Both the position numbers and the translations under genes were made by a program. Below the pieces are notes generated by a model that was not told where the DNA came from, searched no databases, and worked only from the letters and a program-made list of their open reading frames with translations. A DNA stretch of 64,000 bases from Diphasiastrum complanatum (taxonomy: Eukaryota > Streptophyta > Lycopodiopsida > Lycopodiales > Lycopodiaceae). Positions 27,101-40,000 of this stretch are shown one piece after another (within the stretch, counting starts at the first letter, position 1; each line of letters starts with the position of its first letter). The DNA lies in assembly GCA_029204225.1 (NCBI GenBank), contig CM055111.1, positions 29,036,340 to 29,100,339 of the forward strand, written 5' to 3'.

Positions 27101-30100
27101 CCGGCTACTTTACAGGTCCATGATGATTCAACGTCCTATGCCACTCGGTTAGGCACTGTGGGCCCCTGTCATATTCGTTTACGTGTCTGTATTGCTAGAC
27201 ATGAATTCATCGCACTTGTTGATTCTGGTAGCACTCATTCTTTCTTAGCCAGTGTGTTGCTTCTCGCATCCATAGCCCCACACTTCCTGTTTCACCTCCT
27301 TTGCGTGTTGAGGTCGCTAGTTCCCATTCTCTTTAGAGCACTTCTATGTTCCATCTTCTTCCTTATTAGATTGAAACTTTTTTTGGTCAAGCTGACTTTT
27401 ATGTCCTTCCTCTTGAGTGTTATGACCTGATCATTGGATCGGACTGGTTTGCTTCCTTGGGGGATGTTACTATTAATCTTACTGCCCAACGTGATTCTGT
27501 TTTAGTCAACAAAACTCCCTATACGTTCATGCTATTGATTCTTTTGTAGACTATTCACTTATTTTTGCCAAGCAGTTTGTTTGTAGCCTTCCTAAGGCAC
27601 ATTGTGCCGTGCTTTTATGCATTCAGTTGGCTACTTCTCCGGCCCCTGTTACACTGTTGCCACCTGTTATTTCTGATATACTGATGACATACACTTCTAT
27701 GTTTGCCGAGCCTTCTACATTACCTCCATTATGGTTTATCAATCATCGCATTGATCTTATTCCCGGTGCCCATCCGCCTTCTCGAGCACCTTATCGTATG
27801 TCCCAATCTGAACAAGCCGAGATCCAGTGTCAAGTGTCCAATCTCTTACAGCAAGGCCTCATCGTTCCTAGTCAGAGTCCTTTTGGAGCTCCTCTTTTAC
27901 TAGTCAATAAGAAAGACGACACTAAGCGCCTTTGTATTGATTACCGCGCTCTTAATCGTCTTACTATTTGTAATCAATACCCCATTCCTCACATGGATGA
28001 TTTATTTGATTGCTTGAGATCGACAAGATATCGATTCTTGGTATTTGGATTCAGGTGCTACTCAAACACATGACGAGCCAGCGAAATTGGTTTCATGAGT
28101 ATAATCAAGCTACGACTCAGAAATATGTCTCATTGGGCGATAGCAGTTTTCACAGTATTGATGGTAGCGGCACTGTCAAATTGCAATTTTGGGATGGTAC
28201 CACTTTTATCCCAAAGGTTCTTCATATTCCAAATCTTATCAACTTCGACTGTTCAAGCTCTATGTACTTCTACTTTGGAAGATATAGATTTACTATGGCA
28301 TTACAGAATGGGTCATGTCAATTTTACTTGTCTTCGAAATATGTCAGCAAAAGGGATTGTTCGAGATCTCTACTGCAACAATATTTCAGACCGTACAGTT
28401 TGTCGAAGTTGTATTCTAGCCAAGATGCTAGAACTCCCTTCAAGTCTGATTCTCAACACACATCCAAAGGTGTATTAGATACAATGTTTCATGGGCTCGT
28501 TTCATACGTCGTTTCGAAACACGTTTGAAACGACCGAATCTGGTTCGAAACGAGAATTTTTTTTCGTTTTTTTTTTGAGTGTGTTTCTGAGGGCTTTTGG
28601 GGTTTACACATGTCATAGAAAGTCTGGTAACAAGTAGATATATCCAATTTCATGAGAATGCTCTAGAGAATGCAATTTCAAGAGGAGAAGCTGTAGTAAG
28701 GTGACTATGGTCATGTTCCTCAATCAATTATTGATATTGTCACCATTCATCATACAATCTCAATTTTCAAACATCCAAGAACTTCCAAAAATTTTTAACA
28801 GTAAAGTTACAAACTATAGAACTTACTACTTAGTACTTACAAGTTACAAGTTACAACTTACAAATTACAATGCAATGACCACTGACCACTTGGAAGTTGG
28901 CACTAAGTTCTAACTTCTAAGTAGTAAGTTCTAACTAGTAACAATTTAAAAATCACAAATTACAATTCAAGAGTCAAAAGATTAAACTTTAAAGTTTAAA
29001 GTAAAAGCAATGATGCTGCATAAATAACAAGAGTGTCAAGCGTGGCCTCAACGCTCAAGCCTGAGGCCCCATGAGTCTGAAGTCAACTGTCATATGTAAT
29101 ATGTATAATTATTATGCTAGAGCCTAGAGTATGCCACTATCATCTATGTTGAGCAGTGAGTACTGAGCAGTGAGTGCCCCCCCCATCTAGGCTCTAGCCT
29201 CTAGCTGCCCGCCTCAGACGATGTCGTCGTGGAGGCACTGGCATGTCCTCAGGCTCAATGTCATCCTCCCCATCACTAGAGTCACCCTCATCCTCCTCAT
29301 CTAATCCCTCACCCTCAGCGGTGGATTCCTCATCTGAGTCAGAGCCCGAGGGACTTTCAGAGGTGTCTGAGACAGCTGCATGGATCGGGCCCTCTCCTGC
29401 GCTCCTGCTCCTGCGTGTTGCAGCTCGAGTGGTAGGCCTTGTGCAATGCACACAAGGAAATTGGAATCAGGACTTAGGCTCGACATGTCACATTACTTTT
29501 AACTTACAATTTACAAATTAAAAATTACAATTTACAATCTAATAATCTACGATCTACTATCTGCTATCTAGTATATCTACAAAACTTCAAAGTACTAAAA
29601 GCCTACTAATATAACGTAGTGAATCGGGGAATCGGGCATCGAAATCAACCTGCAGCTGCTAAGGCCTCCTGATGGAGTAGAGCATAGACATCCTCCTCCT
29701 CTTGTGATCTTGGTGGCAAGTCTGCAACCTTTGCCACATCAATCTCATCGGGATTAACCTACGAAAATTGAAATCAAACCAAGATTTCGATTCTCAATAG
29801 TAAGTACTAGTAAACGATTTAGAAAAAAAATAGCATGTCAATGAAGATTCAAGAATCAACTTTGAAACTTTCAACATAGTAATATACCTGTCAGGAGCCA
29901 TGGTGGTGCAACTCTGAAGCTGCTCTCCCAGCTTATCCATAAACTCATAAAGAAGGCCTAAAGTGGAACCCTCTCTATCAGTAAAGCGCAACACACTATA
30001 GATAGGTTGCATGGATATGACAGTGGCACGTGCATCATCCCAAAATGAAGTCCCCATCACGATCGCCTCAAATCTCCTCGCCCTGGCCTCTCGTGATCGG

Positions 30101-30507
30101 CCCCACTCGGCCCAATGGGGTGAAACCACTGTCATCCTCAGGCTTCCATGCACTTTTTTATGAGCCGCTCCAAAACAATGAACATATAGGCAAACCTAGG
30201 ATGAAAATTATGAAATAAGCTTGGTAATTGGTCATAGGCAGCAAGCAGACGCGCCTTGATTGAACGGGGCCACCTCCATAAATGTTCCTGCAATACTTGC
30301 AAGTCCACTTCTTCGTGCCTGATGTGCCATAACCTGAATTAAGGGTGACGTGATCCCATAAGGGATCCCGCTGTCTGGGCATAGCTACTAGCTATCTAGT
30401 GTCAACAAAACAATAAGTATTAAATTCAGACTTCAAATTAAAAACTAATCCTAATTTCTAAAACGGTAAACCTAAGCTCTAACCTCACTCTAGCCCAAGA
30501 GTCAAGT

Positions 30508-30557
<50 letters not shown>

Positions 30558-30707
30558 CCCTCTCCCTCTCCTCTCTCACACACAGTGCACATACACACAC
30601 ACTCTCTCCCTCACTTTCAAAATTCACACATGTCACACTCTCTCTCTCTCTCTCTCAATCACACACACACACACACAAAACACACAAACACACCACCACA
30701 CTCAAAG

Positions 30708-30742
<35 letters not shown>

Positions 30743-30975
30743 CACACACACACTCCCTCTACTTCACACACACACACAAACACACAAACACTCCCTCTCT
30801 TTTACATACACACACACACACATCAATATCTCTCTCTCAACACAATCACAAGTTACAACAAATTTCACAACACAACACACAACCCACACTCACAAGTCAC
30901 AACACAACATAATCACAACATTGAACTCTCTCTCTCTCTCCCTCTCTCTCTCTCAGTGATTCAGTGATGGTGACT

Positions 30976-31016
<41 letters not shown>

Positions 31017-34000
31017 GATGGTGACTGTCCATCGCTGATCCCCCCCCCCTCTCTCGCCCTCCTCTCCCACCTGCATGGCACGTAAAACCAGGGGGAGCCC
31101 TTGCTCCCCCACTCCTCCCCGACCCCCTCCATCACCCTCTACCCCACCCCCATCCGCACCTACTGCCGCTCCACCTACTGCTCCTCCCCCCTCCTCCACT
31201 CCACCTGCTGCTTCGCCCCCCTCCTCCGCTCCACCTCCCTCCGCTCCATCTGCTGCCCACCCATCCTCCGCTCCACCTCCCTCCGCTCCATCTACTGCCC
31301 ACCAACACCAACCACCATCCTCTGTCCACCAGCTGCCCTCCTCAGCTCCACCCGCTACCTGCCCCCTTCTTCCGTTCCACCTGTTGCCCATTCACCCTCC
31401 TCTGCTCCGCCTGTTGCCCATTCACCCTCTTCTGCTCCACCTAATGCCCTGCCCTACCCATCTGCTGCTCCGCCCTCCTCCTCTGCCCCACCTGCTGCCC
31501 TGTCCTGCCCACCTGCTGCCCCTCCTCTCCACTCCCCCTCGACATGCCATCCTGCTACTGAGCAACAGGTCCCTCCTGCTGTGCAACAGACACCTGCCCC
31601 CACTGCTGCGCAACAGCAATCCCACTCGAGCCCTCCCTCATCCCCTGTCCCTTTGACTCCCATCTCTACCAACGTTGCTCCAGACACCCCCTTCTTGTCT
31701 CATGCCGACTACACCACCTCCAAATCCTTCGAGAATTTCCTAGCCTACCAACTGAAAGAATTGAAGGCAGATGTGCAAACTCTGAAACTGGAAATCATCC
31801 ACCTACGCACAAAGAACCAACAGCTTCGGACAGAAATGGAAAATAAATATGCTTCCCAGCCAGAAGAAGAGACAAAGATGAAGATTCAAGATCTGGACAA
31901 CGACTGAACCAACACAAAGAATTGACCAACACATGGGCTTCTATCATCGCTAAGAACAAAGCTACCAGTCCACCTTGGACAGCCGATGACGGAAGTAAGT
32001 CTCCCCCTTTTTCATCATTCATTTCCGCTACTCTTACGGAAGAGAAACTTCGAGATTCCAAGGCTCTCAATATAAGGGTACGAGGCATCGTGGACACTCA
32101 AAATGCCATTGACGAAGCAAAAACATTTTTATGCACTACCCTAGGACACAATGCAGATGGGATACAACATGGCGTACTAGAAAAGACACCGCTACCTTGG
32201 TCCTCCGCTTCACGTCACATACATATAAGGCAACCTTGCGGAAAAGAACCAAATTGAGAGACACCAAAATCTTCATGGATGATGACCTTACCTATATCCA
32301 AGTTGAAGAGAGACGCCAAGCACTCCAAACCCCCAAAGCGACCGGAAGACGAGCGATCTATTGTGATGGAGTTGTTCGGTACCTCGATGGTACTACATCC
32401 GGAAACAACCTATAGGAAATTGGGGTCCCCGGGCATGGGAGCATCTCGGGACCCCCTCCACACCACCTACATCTTGGAATATGGAACTGTAATGGCATAC
32501 ACTCATCATCCACGGCTGGAGATCTTACCGACTTCATCACAGACAGAGATATATCATTTTTTATGGAGACACATGAGAGCCCAGAGAGAGGACTACCTGT
32601 CAAATTCCAAGGCCTAGCTATGGAGTATCATAACAGCATAGTAAGCACACTATGAAAGCTTCAGAAACCAGCTATGGAGTAGAACACAAAAGCAAGAGAG
32701 AGAGGACTTCAAAGCTCACACAACATGAATGAATATTCAAAGTGTAGTAGGGCGTGGAAACCCCTCCAAAGTTTGGGCTACATATAGCATATTATGTATA
32801 GAGGTGGTGTCTTGCTAATTCTAGTTCTAAAACCCACATGGGTCCTTAACCTACTTGATTTACTTGCCTAATTAGCACAAGTGGGGTGTACTATGTACAT
32901 AAATGTTTTACCCCCATGTCTTATGCACAACTTACAAGTTACAAGTATACAAGCCTTAAGGGGCAAAATAGGCATTTATTTCAACACCCCCCCTCAATGG
33001 CTATTTTGTTCATACCAACACCTAGCATGCTACGAAACTTTTCAAATTTTTCTCTACTAAGTGCCTTAGTAAAGATATCTGCTGCTTGTTCGTTGGTATC
33101 ACAGTACTCGAGCTGAATTTCTCCGCTTTGTATCTTCTCTCGTAAGAAGTGTTGATCCACCTCAATATGCTTCGTACGAGCATGGTACACAGGATTTTTG
33201 GCAAGCTGGATGCAACTCTGGCTGTCACACTGAAGAATAGTAGGACCATCCTGTGGAATCTGCACCTCCCCAAGAAGTCTCCTGAGCCATATTGCCTCGC
33301 AGGTAGCTTTTGCCGCTGCCCTGTACTCAGCCTCTGTCGATGATAAGGTAACTGTGGGCTGTTTCTTGCTACACCAAGAAATGGCCCCTAAACCAAGGTT
33401 AAAAGTGTAACCTGTGGTCGACTTTCGATCATCCCTATCACCTGCCCAATCCGAATCAGTAAAGCCTCCAAGCTGAAGCTTTCCATCATCTGTGTACTCA
33501 ATCCCATAGCAGGTTGTCCCTTTGACATACCTCAAAACCCTCTTGGCTGCTTTCCAATGTGCTTCAGTTGGAGAACTCATGAACTGGCTTGCTACACCAA
33601 CCGCATAGGAAATGTCTCTCTGGAATGGCTTACTGCTGGTATCAATGGGCGTGGAAACGGGTTTGCAATCCTGCATGTTGAACCTGTTCAAAACTTCACA
33701 TGCATAGTTGGCTTGGGAAATAAACACACAGTTTTCCTTTTTCCAAACCTCCAAACCAAGACAACAGTGGATTAATCCCAAATCCTTCATCTCGAACTCA
33801 TTTGATAAATGAGCCTTCACCTTTTCAATAAGCTGCCCATTGTTACCCGTGATGACCAAGTCATCCACATAGAGAACTATCAAAACAATGTTCCCATCTT
33901 CCTCCTTCACGAACAGGTTGCAATCCGACTGACTCTTTATGAATTGCTCCTTGGCAAAATAGTCGTCAATACGACTATACCAGGCCCTGGGTGCCTGCTT

Positions 34001-37000
34001 CAAACCATATAAGGCCTTCTTAAGCCTGCATACCATACTTTCCTTGCCCTTAGCCTCAAAACCTTGTGGCTGTTCCATGTAGACCTCTTCAGCCAACTGT
34101 CCATTAAGAAAAGCACTCTTCACGTCCATTTGATGGACCTCCCAACCAAAAAATGCAGCCAATGCTAAAACCAACCTAATAGACGTCATCTTAGCTACCG
34201 GTGCAAACGTCTCATCATAGTCCAAGCCCTCCTTCTGTGCATAGCCTTTAGCAACCAGCCTTGCCTTATGCTTTTCGATGCTCCCATCAGATTTGTATTT
34301 GGTCCTGTAGACCCACGTACAGCCAATAGGACGCTTCCCTTTTGGTAACTTCACCAAATCCCATGTATCATTCTTGAGAATGGAGTTGTACTCCTCTTGC
34401 ATAGCATGTTGCCATACCTTCTCATCTGCTGCCTCAACGAATGTATGTGGATCTTGTGAATCCAAAATAGTAGTCATAAGTGCATAGTTTGTCTCCTGGT
34501 GTTCATGCTGCTGGGCTTGCCTTTGAGACCTCCTAGCCCCTGGATTGCTGCTCTCTCCCTTATCCAATACCAAACCATCCTGCACAGTTTGCCAATACCA
34601 CTTGGGAAACTTCTTCCTTGCAGTTGGCGATGAAGACGGTGAATAGGACTCAACAGATTTGCCCCTTTCCTTCCGCTTCCTAGCCTCCTCGGATTCTTCC
34701 TCTTGATCACTCATATGATCATCCTGGGGCTCCCCAATATATGGATGTGGGTCATCAAGTATTGGCACAAATTCACTTGTACCATCCTCCATCTCAAGTT
34801 CCTCTATAGGAGGCGTTTGATCTTCTTCAAAGATCACATCTCGACTTATGATCCTCTTCTTGCTAGTAAGATCGTAAAGTCTGTAAGCTTTGCTTTCTTC
34901 ACTGTATCCCAAGAAAATACTCTTTGCTGATTTTGCATCCAGCTTCTTCCTGTTATCCTTGGGAATATAGGCATAGGCTGTACAACCAAACACTCGCAAA
35001 GCGCCTACCTTGGGCTTAATGCCGCTAAATGCCTCTTTTAGAGTCTTGCCTTCCACAGCTTTTGTTGGACTTCTACTCAACAGAAACACTGCTGTGTGCA
35101 TTGCCTCGCCCCAAAAAGAGTTGGGCAACCCCTTTGCCTTGAGCATGCACCTTGCACACTCCACAATAGTTCGGTTCTTTCTCTCTGCTACGCCGTTTTG
35201 CTGAGGGGTATGAGGAGCTGTAAGCTGCCTTTTGATCCCATTGGCCTTGCAGAATTCCACAAATTCTGTCTTAATGAACTCTCCACCACCGTCTGACCTG
35301 AGCATCTTTATCTTCTTTCCTGAATGTTCTTCTACCAAAGCTTTGAAATGCAAGAAGTACTTGAATGCTTCAGATTTTAACTTCAAGAAATAAATCCAAA
35401 TCTTGCGTGAGAAGTCATCAATAAAGGTCATAAAGTAATATGCCCCCCCCTGCAGATTTTGTTTGGGTTGGCCCCCACAAATCTAAATGTATCAAGTCAA
35501 GTATGCCTGCTGCCCTGGTGGTGCTTTCCTTGGGAAACTTATGTCTTTGCTGTTTTCCCATAGCGCAAGCCTCGCAAACTGAAGAGCTTGGCTTAACAAC
35601 TGGAAGCCCCTCCACCATATGATGCTGGTTCAACACCTGCATGCTTTGGTAGCCAAGATGTCCATACCTCTCATGCCACAACCTATCCACATCCCTTCCT
35701 TTTGTTGTATAAGCATGCTGACTAGGGATAGAAGTGTATAACCTGTATAGATTATCTTCTTGCAATCCTTTGGCCACAACCTTCATATTATCACTCAAGT
35801 CCAACACAAGACAAGAAGTAGCATCAAATTCTACTTTCATATTTTGTTGAGTGATAGCTCCTACTGAAAGAAGATTTTTAGCAAGTCTTGGTACATATAA
35901 GACATTCTTAATGACTTTAACTTCTCCTGATGGAAGCTTTACAGGTACTGTGCCCTTTCCCTTGACCTTGTGTGTTGAGTTGTCACCTAGGCACACCTCT
36001 TGTCCATCACTAATCCCCACAAAGGTATCAAACCAATCCCTATGAGGGGTCATGTGCTTTGAAGCACCTGAGTCAATGTACCAACCACCTGTTGTAGCTT
36101 GTGAAGCCAATGCAACAGAGAATAACTCAGCTTGCCTTATGTCACTCTGCTCCTCTCTTGCAACACTCTCAACAACATTTCCTCCTTGCTTCTTTGTGCC
36201 CTTCTTTTGGTCTGCAAGCTTCTTCCTGCACTCAAAAGCAAAGTGTCCATATTTACCACAGTAATTGCAATTCCCCTTCTTTCGAGGTGTGGAAGAAGTA
36301 TTCGAGGAGGGTTGTGCTTCTGACATCTGCAAGTTCTCCATTCCTTGCTCAAGTGTTTGTGGTGTTCGTTTGTTCTTGCCTTTACCTTTCTTCTTATCAT
36401 TAGCTGGATTTTGCTTCTTCTTAGAAGCAAAGGCATGCTCCTAGAAATCTTCCCTCTTGGAGAGATTAACTCTCCTCATCTCCTCCTGTAACAAGAGACC
36501 ATAGACTTCTTCATAGGTAGGGATCTTCTCTCTCACTGATATCATCATCACAAAGTTCTGATAAGCATATGACAAGCTATTCAGAACTATTGGCACCAAG
36601 TCTTTGTCAGCAATAGACTCTCCAAGTACAGAAAGCTGATATCTAATATCCCGAATCTTAGTAAGATGATCAGTAATTGTCTCCCCTGTCTCCATTCTGA
36701 GAGTATACAACTTGTTCTTCAAGTAGAGAAACCTGGTTGTACTTGCTGTCTCATACAATGCACAAAGAATGTGCCATGCATCCACAGGCCCTTTGGCTGA
36801 CCTGATTAGAGGAATCACATTATCCCTCACTGACATGTTGATGATCATGTGTGCCTTTTCCCCTCTCTTGATATAGTCCTTGAGTTCAAGTTCAGATGTT
36901 GGAACAGGCTCCTCACCTGTCACAAGTTTCCAACATTCTTTGTCTTCAAGAATGTTCTTGATCTTGAATTTCCATATGCTAAAGTTAGTGCCATCAAGCC

Positions 37001-40000
37001 GGCTGGCTTCACTCAGCATGCTCTCTGCAAGACTAGACACAGCTGGATAGAAATAAAACACAGAAGGCAAACTGGGGTTTTCACCCAACTAGGGTATGCA
37101 GCCACTTGCTCAATAACCTTCAGCTTCTAGATTTGAAACTATCCCCCTGTATGGCTGTCCTAGCCGTTGTCCAAGATCCACTCAGAACTTTCACTGAAGT
37201 CCCCACTGTAGAAAGTGCCCTCCTACAGTCTTGGCTGTCCAAAAAGACTCAAATTTTTTTGTCTCAAATTAGAAATTTTTTGGCTCCTTGTACTCCCCTT
37301 GCCAACAGTACTCCAACCATGCAGATAGCACAGAGATCAGATGCCCCTACAAAGGTAAGCTGCTCTCCAGGAATGGCAGGAATCTGATCAAAAACAGGTC
37401 CAAGCTTTCACCACACCACAGGCAACATAACCTGCTCTGATACCATGTCAAATTTCAAGGCCTAGCTATGGAGTATCATAACAGCATAGTAAGCACACTA
37501 TGAAAGCTTCAGAAAACCAGCTATGGAGTAGAACACAAAAGCAAGAGAGAGAGGACTTCAAAGCTCAAACAACATGAATGAATATTCAAAGTGTAGTAGG
37601 GCGTGGAAACCCCTCCAAAGTTTGGGCTACATATAGCATGTTATGTATAGAGGTAGTGTCTTGCTAATTCTAGCTCTAGAACCCACATGGGTCGTTAACC
37701 TACTTGATTTACTTGCCTAATTAGCACAAGTGGGGTGTACTATGTACATAAATGTTTTACCCCCATGTCTTATGCACAACTTACAAGTTACAAGTATACA
37801 AGCCTTAAGGGGCAAAATAGGCATTTATTTCAACACTACCCACATTTGCAGGTTACAGATGGGATTCAGTTTATAGGACAGAGACTTGATCAGCGAGTGG
37901 CAAAGGTTCGGGTGGAGTTGCATGTCTTTATCGAGAGTCACTACAACCAGTTATAGAGTTTCTCCGACATGATGCACATGCACGATACATATGGGCTCAT
38001 ATCACTGGGCGAGCTATCGGTTTGGATAGGGATCTCTTCATTGCTGCCTGCTACTTCCCTCCAGAGTCCTCCTCTTTTGCAGACGGATCCGGCTCTCCTT
38101 ATACTGATCTCTCCGCAGACATTGTCAGATTTACAGATCGGGGTTATGTCCTTCTCACTGGCGACTTTAATGCTAGGACTGCTACCAGACAGGTGGATTT
38201 CCACGACACTGATGACATATTACGTACACGAGCTATTGATTCTGAGGACATTAGCATCACTAGGAGCTCGGAGGATATGATGGGCCCTATCACGGGTTAT
38301 GGAGAGTACCTTCTACAGATGGGTGAGGCTCACGAGTTGGCCATTTACAATGGCTTGGCTTGCTGGCCACATTCTAGCAGATTCACTTGCCATCCACATA
38401 GCGGCAGAGACAGTGTTGTCGACTATCTCATGGGGCCACCAGCTTTTATCCCACTTATATCTGATTTCCACATTCTTCCCACTACCCTTTCCGATCACTC
38501 CTTCCTATCTTTCAGTATGGGCTCCATCCCGACTTCCCAACCACTCATTATTCCATCCATCTCTCGTGCACCCAAATACTCCTTTGATCACTCTCACATC
38601 AAGACGTACCAGGAGGCCGTCAGTTCATTTCTTTGTCATTTTCCCCACCACACGTCTTTGGAAACACAAGCTATCTTCCTTACAACGTCACTACATACTG
38701 CTGCATCATTTTCCTTTCCCTCCAACCCACATCGACGCCCACCCACTCCGTCACACCCTATCCGACCTCCCTGGTTTGACGCCAAGTGTCGTATCCTCCA
38801 TCTCCAAGTCACCCAAGCTAGATTGCATAATACACACCTTCTTCCTACAGCTCGTCGATCTTTCCATTATGCCCTTCGACGGAAGAAACGGACTTATGAA
38901 ACTCAAAAAGGGAAAAGCTTAGTCGATTCCCTTTGCAGTTCCTCCTCCGGTGCCTTCTGGAGAGAATTCATCCCCCGTACCCCACCTCCTCCCCTCACTG
39001 ACCTCCATACCTTTACTACATACGCCACTACCTTATATACTGTACCCACGGACACACCCATCTCCATTTCTCCCCGACCGACTACTTTCACTTTCTTCAC
39101 CCGGGACATGGTCCTGACCGCCATCAAAAGACTGAAAACCTGTCGCACCCGTGATATTAACGATCTCGAATCCGAACTATGAATCCATGCTGCAGATACA
39201 CTTTCACTGATCCTAGCCAGTTTGCTTAATCAAGCAGTTGTCTCCGGCTTCCCTTCCTTCTGGTGCACCAACATCATCCACCCCATTCATAAAACTGGTG
39301 ACCCCATGGACCCTGGTAACTATCGCACCATTATGATTGGACACATCATTGCTAAGTTATATGACACCATCCTCCAGTTAGCAGTCAGTTCTGAGGCAGA
39401 GTCTAGGAGATTACATGCATTGGGCCAGGCAGGTTTCAGAGCACACTACTCCACCACAGATCATATCTTCACCCTTCGGGCCATTATTGAGGAGGCTAGA
39501 CACATAAGAGAACGGGTCTACTGTTGTTTTGTTGACTTCAGGAAAGCCTTCGACTCTGTTCCACGATCCCTTCTCATTCAGCGTCTACGTGATCTTGGTT
39601 TTTCTACTGACATGATCTTGGCAGTGATGGCACTATATGAGAGAGTCCTTGGCTGTTTTCGGAGTGATACCGGCATCTCAGACCACATCTGGAGCACTAC
39701 TGGCGTGAAACAGGGTTGTTCTCTATCCCCAACCCTGTTTGGACTATATATTGACGAGCTTGAGAGAGTTATTGAGGGATGCGGTGGCACAGGTTGCAGG
39801 CTTGGGAGCATCTTGATTGCTATACTTTTATATGCAGATGATGTGGTCCTCCTATCTTCTTCCAAAGAGGGATTACAGCGACAGCTAGACAGTCTTCATG
39901 CCTTCTGTAGTAGATGGGGATTGGGGGTTAACATATTGAAAACCAAAGTTATGGTTTTCAACACATCAAGAGCTTTTATGCAGCGCCGGGAACTCATCTT

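Larger units (their letters stand above)
28482..30390 (-). mobile_element. Deleted hAT-type DNA transposon
   Basis: Its left end is CAATGTTTCATGGGCTCG at 28482, the same terminal sequence as the MITE at 41974. It is followed by several copies of GTTTCGAAAC-like motifs (28500-28560). Reading right to left on the minus strand: a BED finger ([10 protein letters not shown]...WTCKYC, about 30310-30375), a hAT segment ([20 protein letters not shown], about 29880-30050), a short exon ([20 protein letters not shown], about 29655-29760) and an acidic C-terminal tail (29194-29451). The catalytic RNase-H-like core and the dimerisation domain are missing and no right terminal repeat was found, so it is non-autonomous and truncated. 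Confidence 0.75.
32598..37835 (-). mobile_element. Copia 2, LTR retrotransposon fossil with both LTRs
   Basis: Same Ty1/Copia family as Copia 1, inserted in the endonuclease of LINE-2. LTRs are at 32598-32986 and 37446-37835 (TG...CA), the primer site GCTCTGATACCA (minus sense) at 37434-37445, and a C-run polypurine tract (minus sense) from 32987. Parts from right to left: gag (about 36430-37088), CCHC knuckle (about 36240-36290), protease (about 36050-36110), pre-integrase and integrase (about 34950-35720), reverse transcriptase with YVDD (about 33640-34400), and RNase H with SSTEAEYRA (about 33060-33510). It is nearly whole, with a few breaks. The LTRs differ at about 7 of 390 sites by hand count (just under 2 percent), making it the youngest insertion that can be dated here. 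Confidence 0.95.

Noticed and set aside
28500-28560. Repeated GTTTCGAAAC motifs as a CRISPR-like array
   Set aside because: The spacing is irregular, the setting is a plant intron, and the motifs lie within transposon ends.
29243-29521. Serine-rich plus-strand frame
   Set aside because: It is the antisense of the acidic hAT transposase tail and has no motif of its own.
30585-30959. Open frame of HTHTHT and SLSLSL repeats
   Set aside because: It is a translation of AC and TC microsatellites, not a protein. The same applies to the many SLSLSL or RERERE frames at the other TC tracts.
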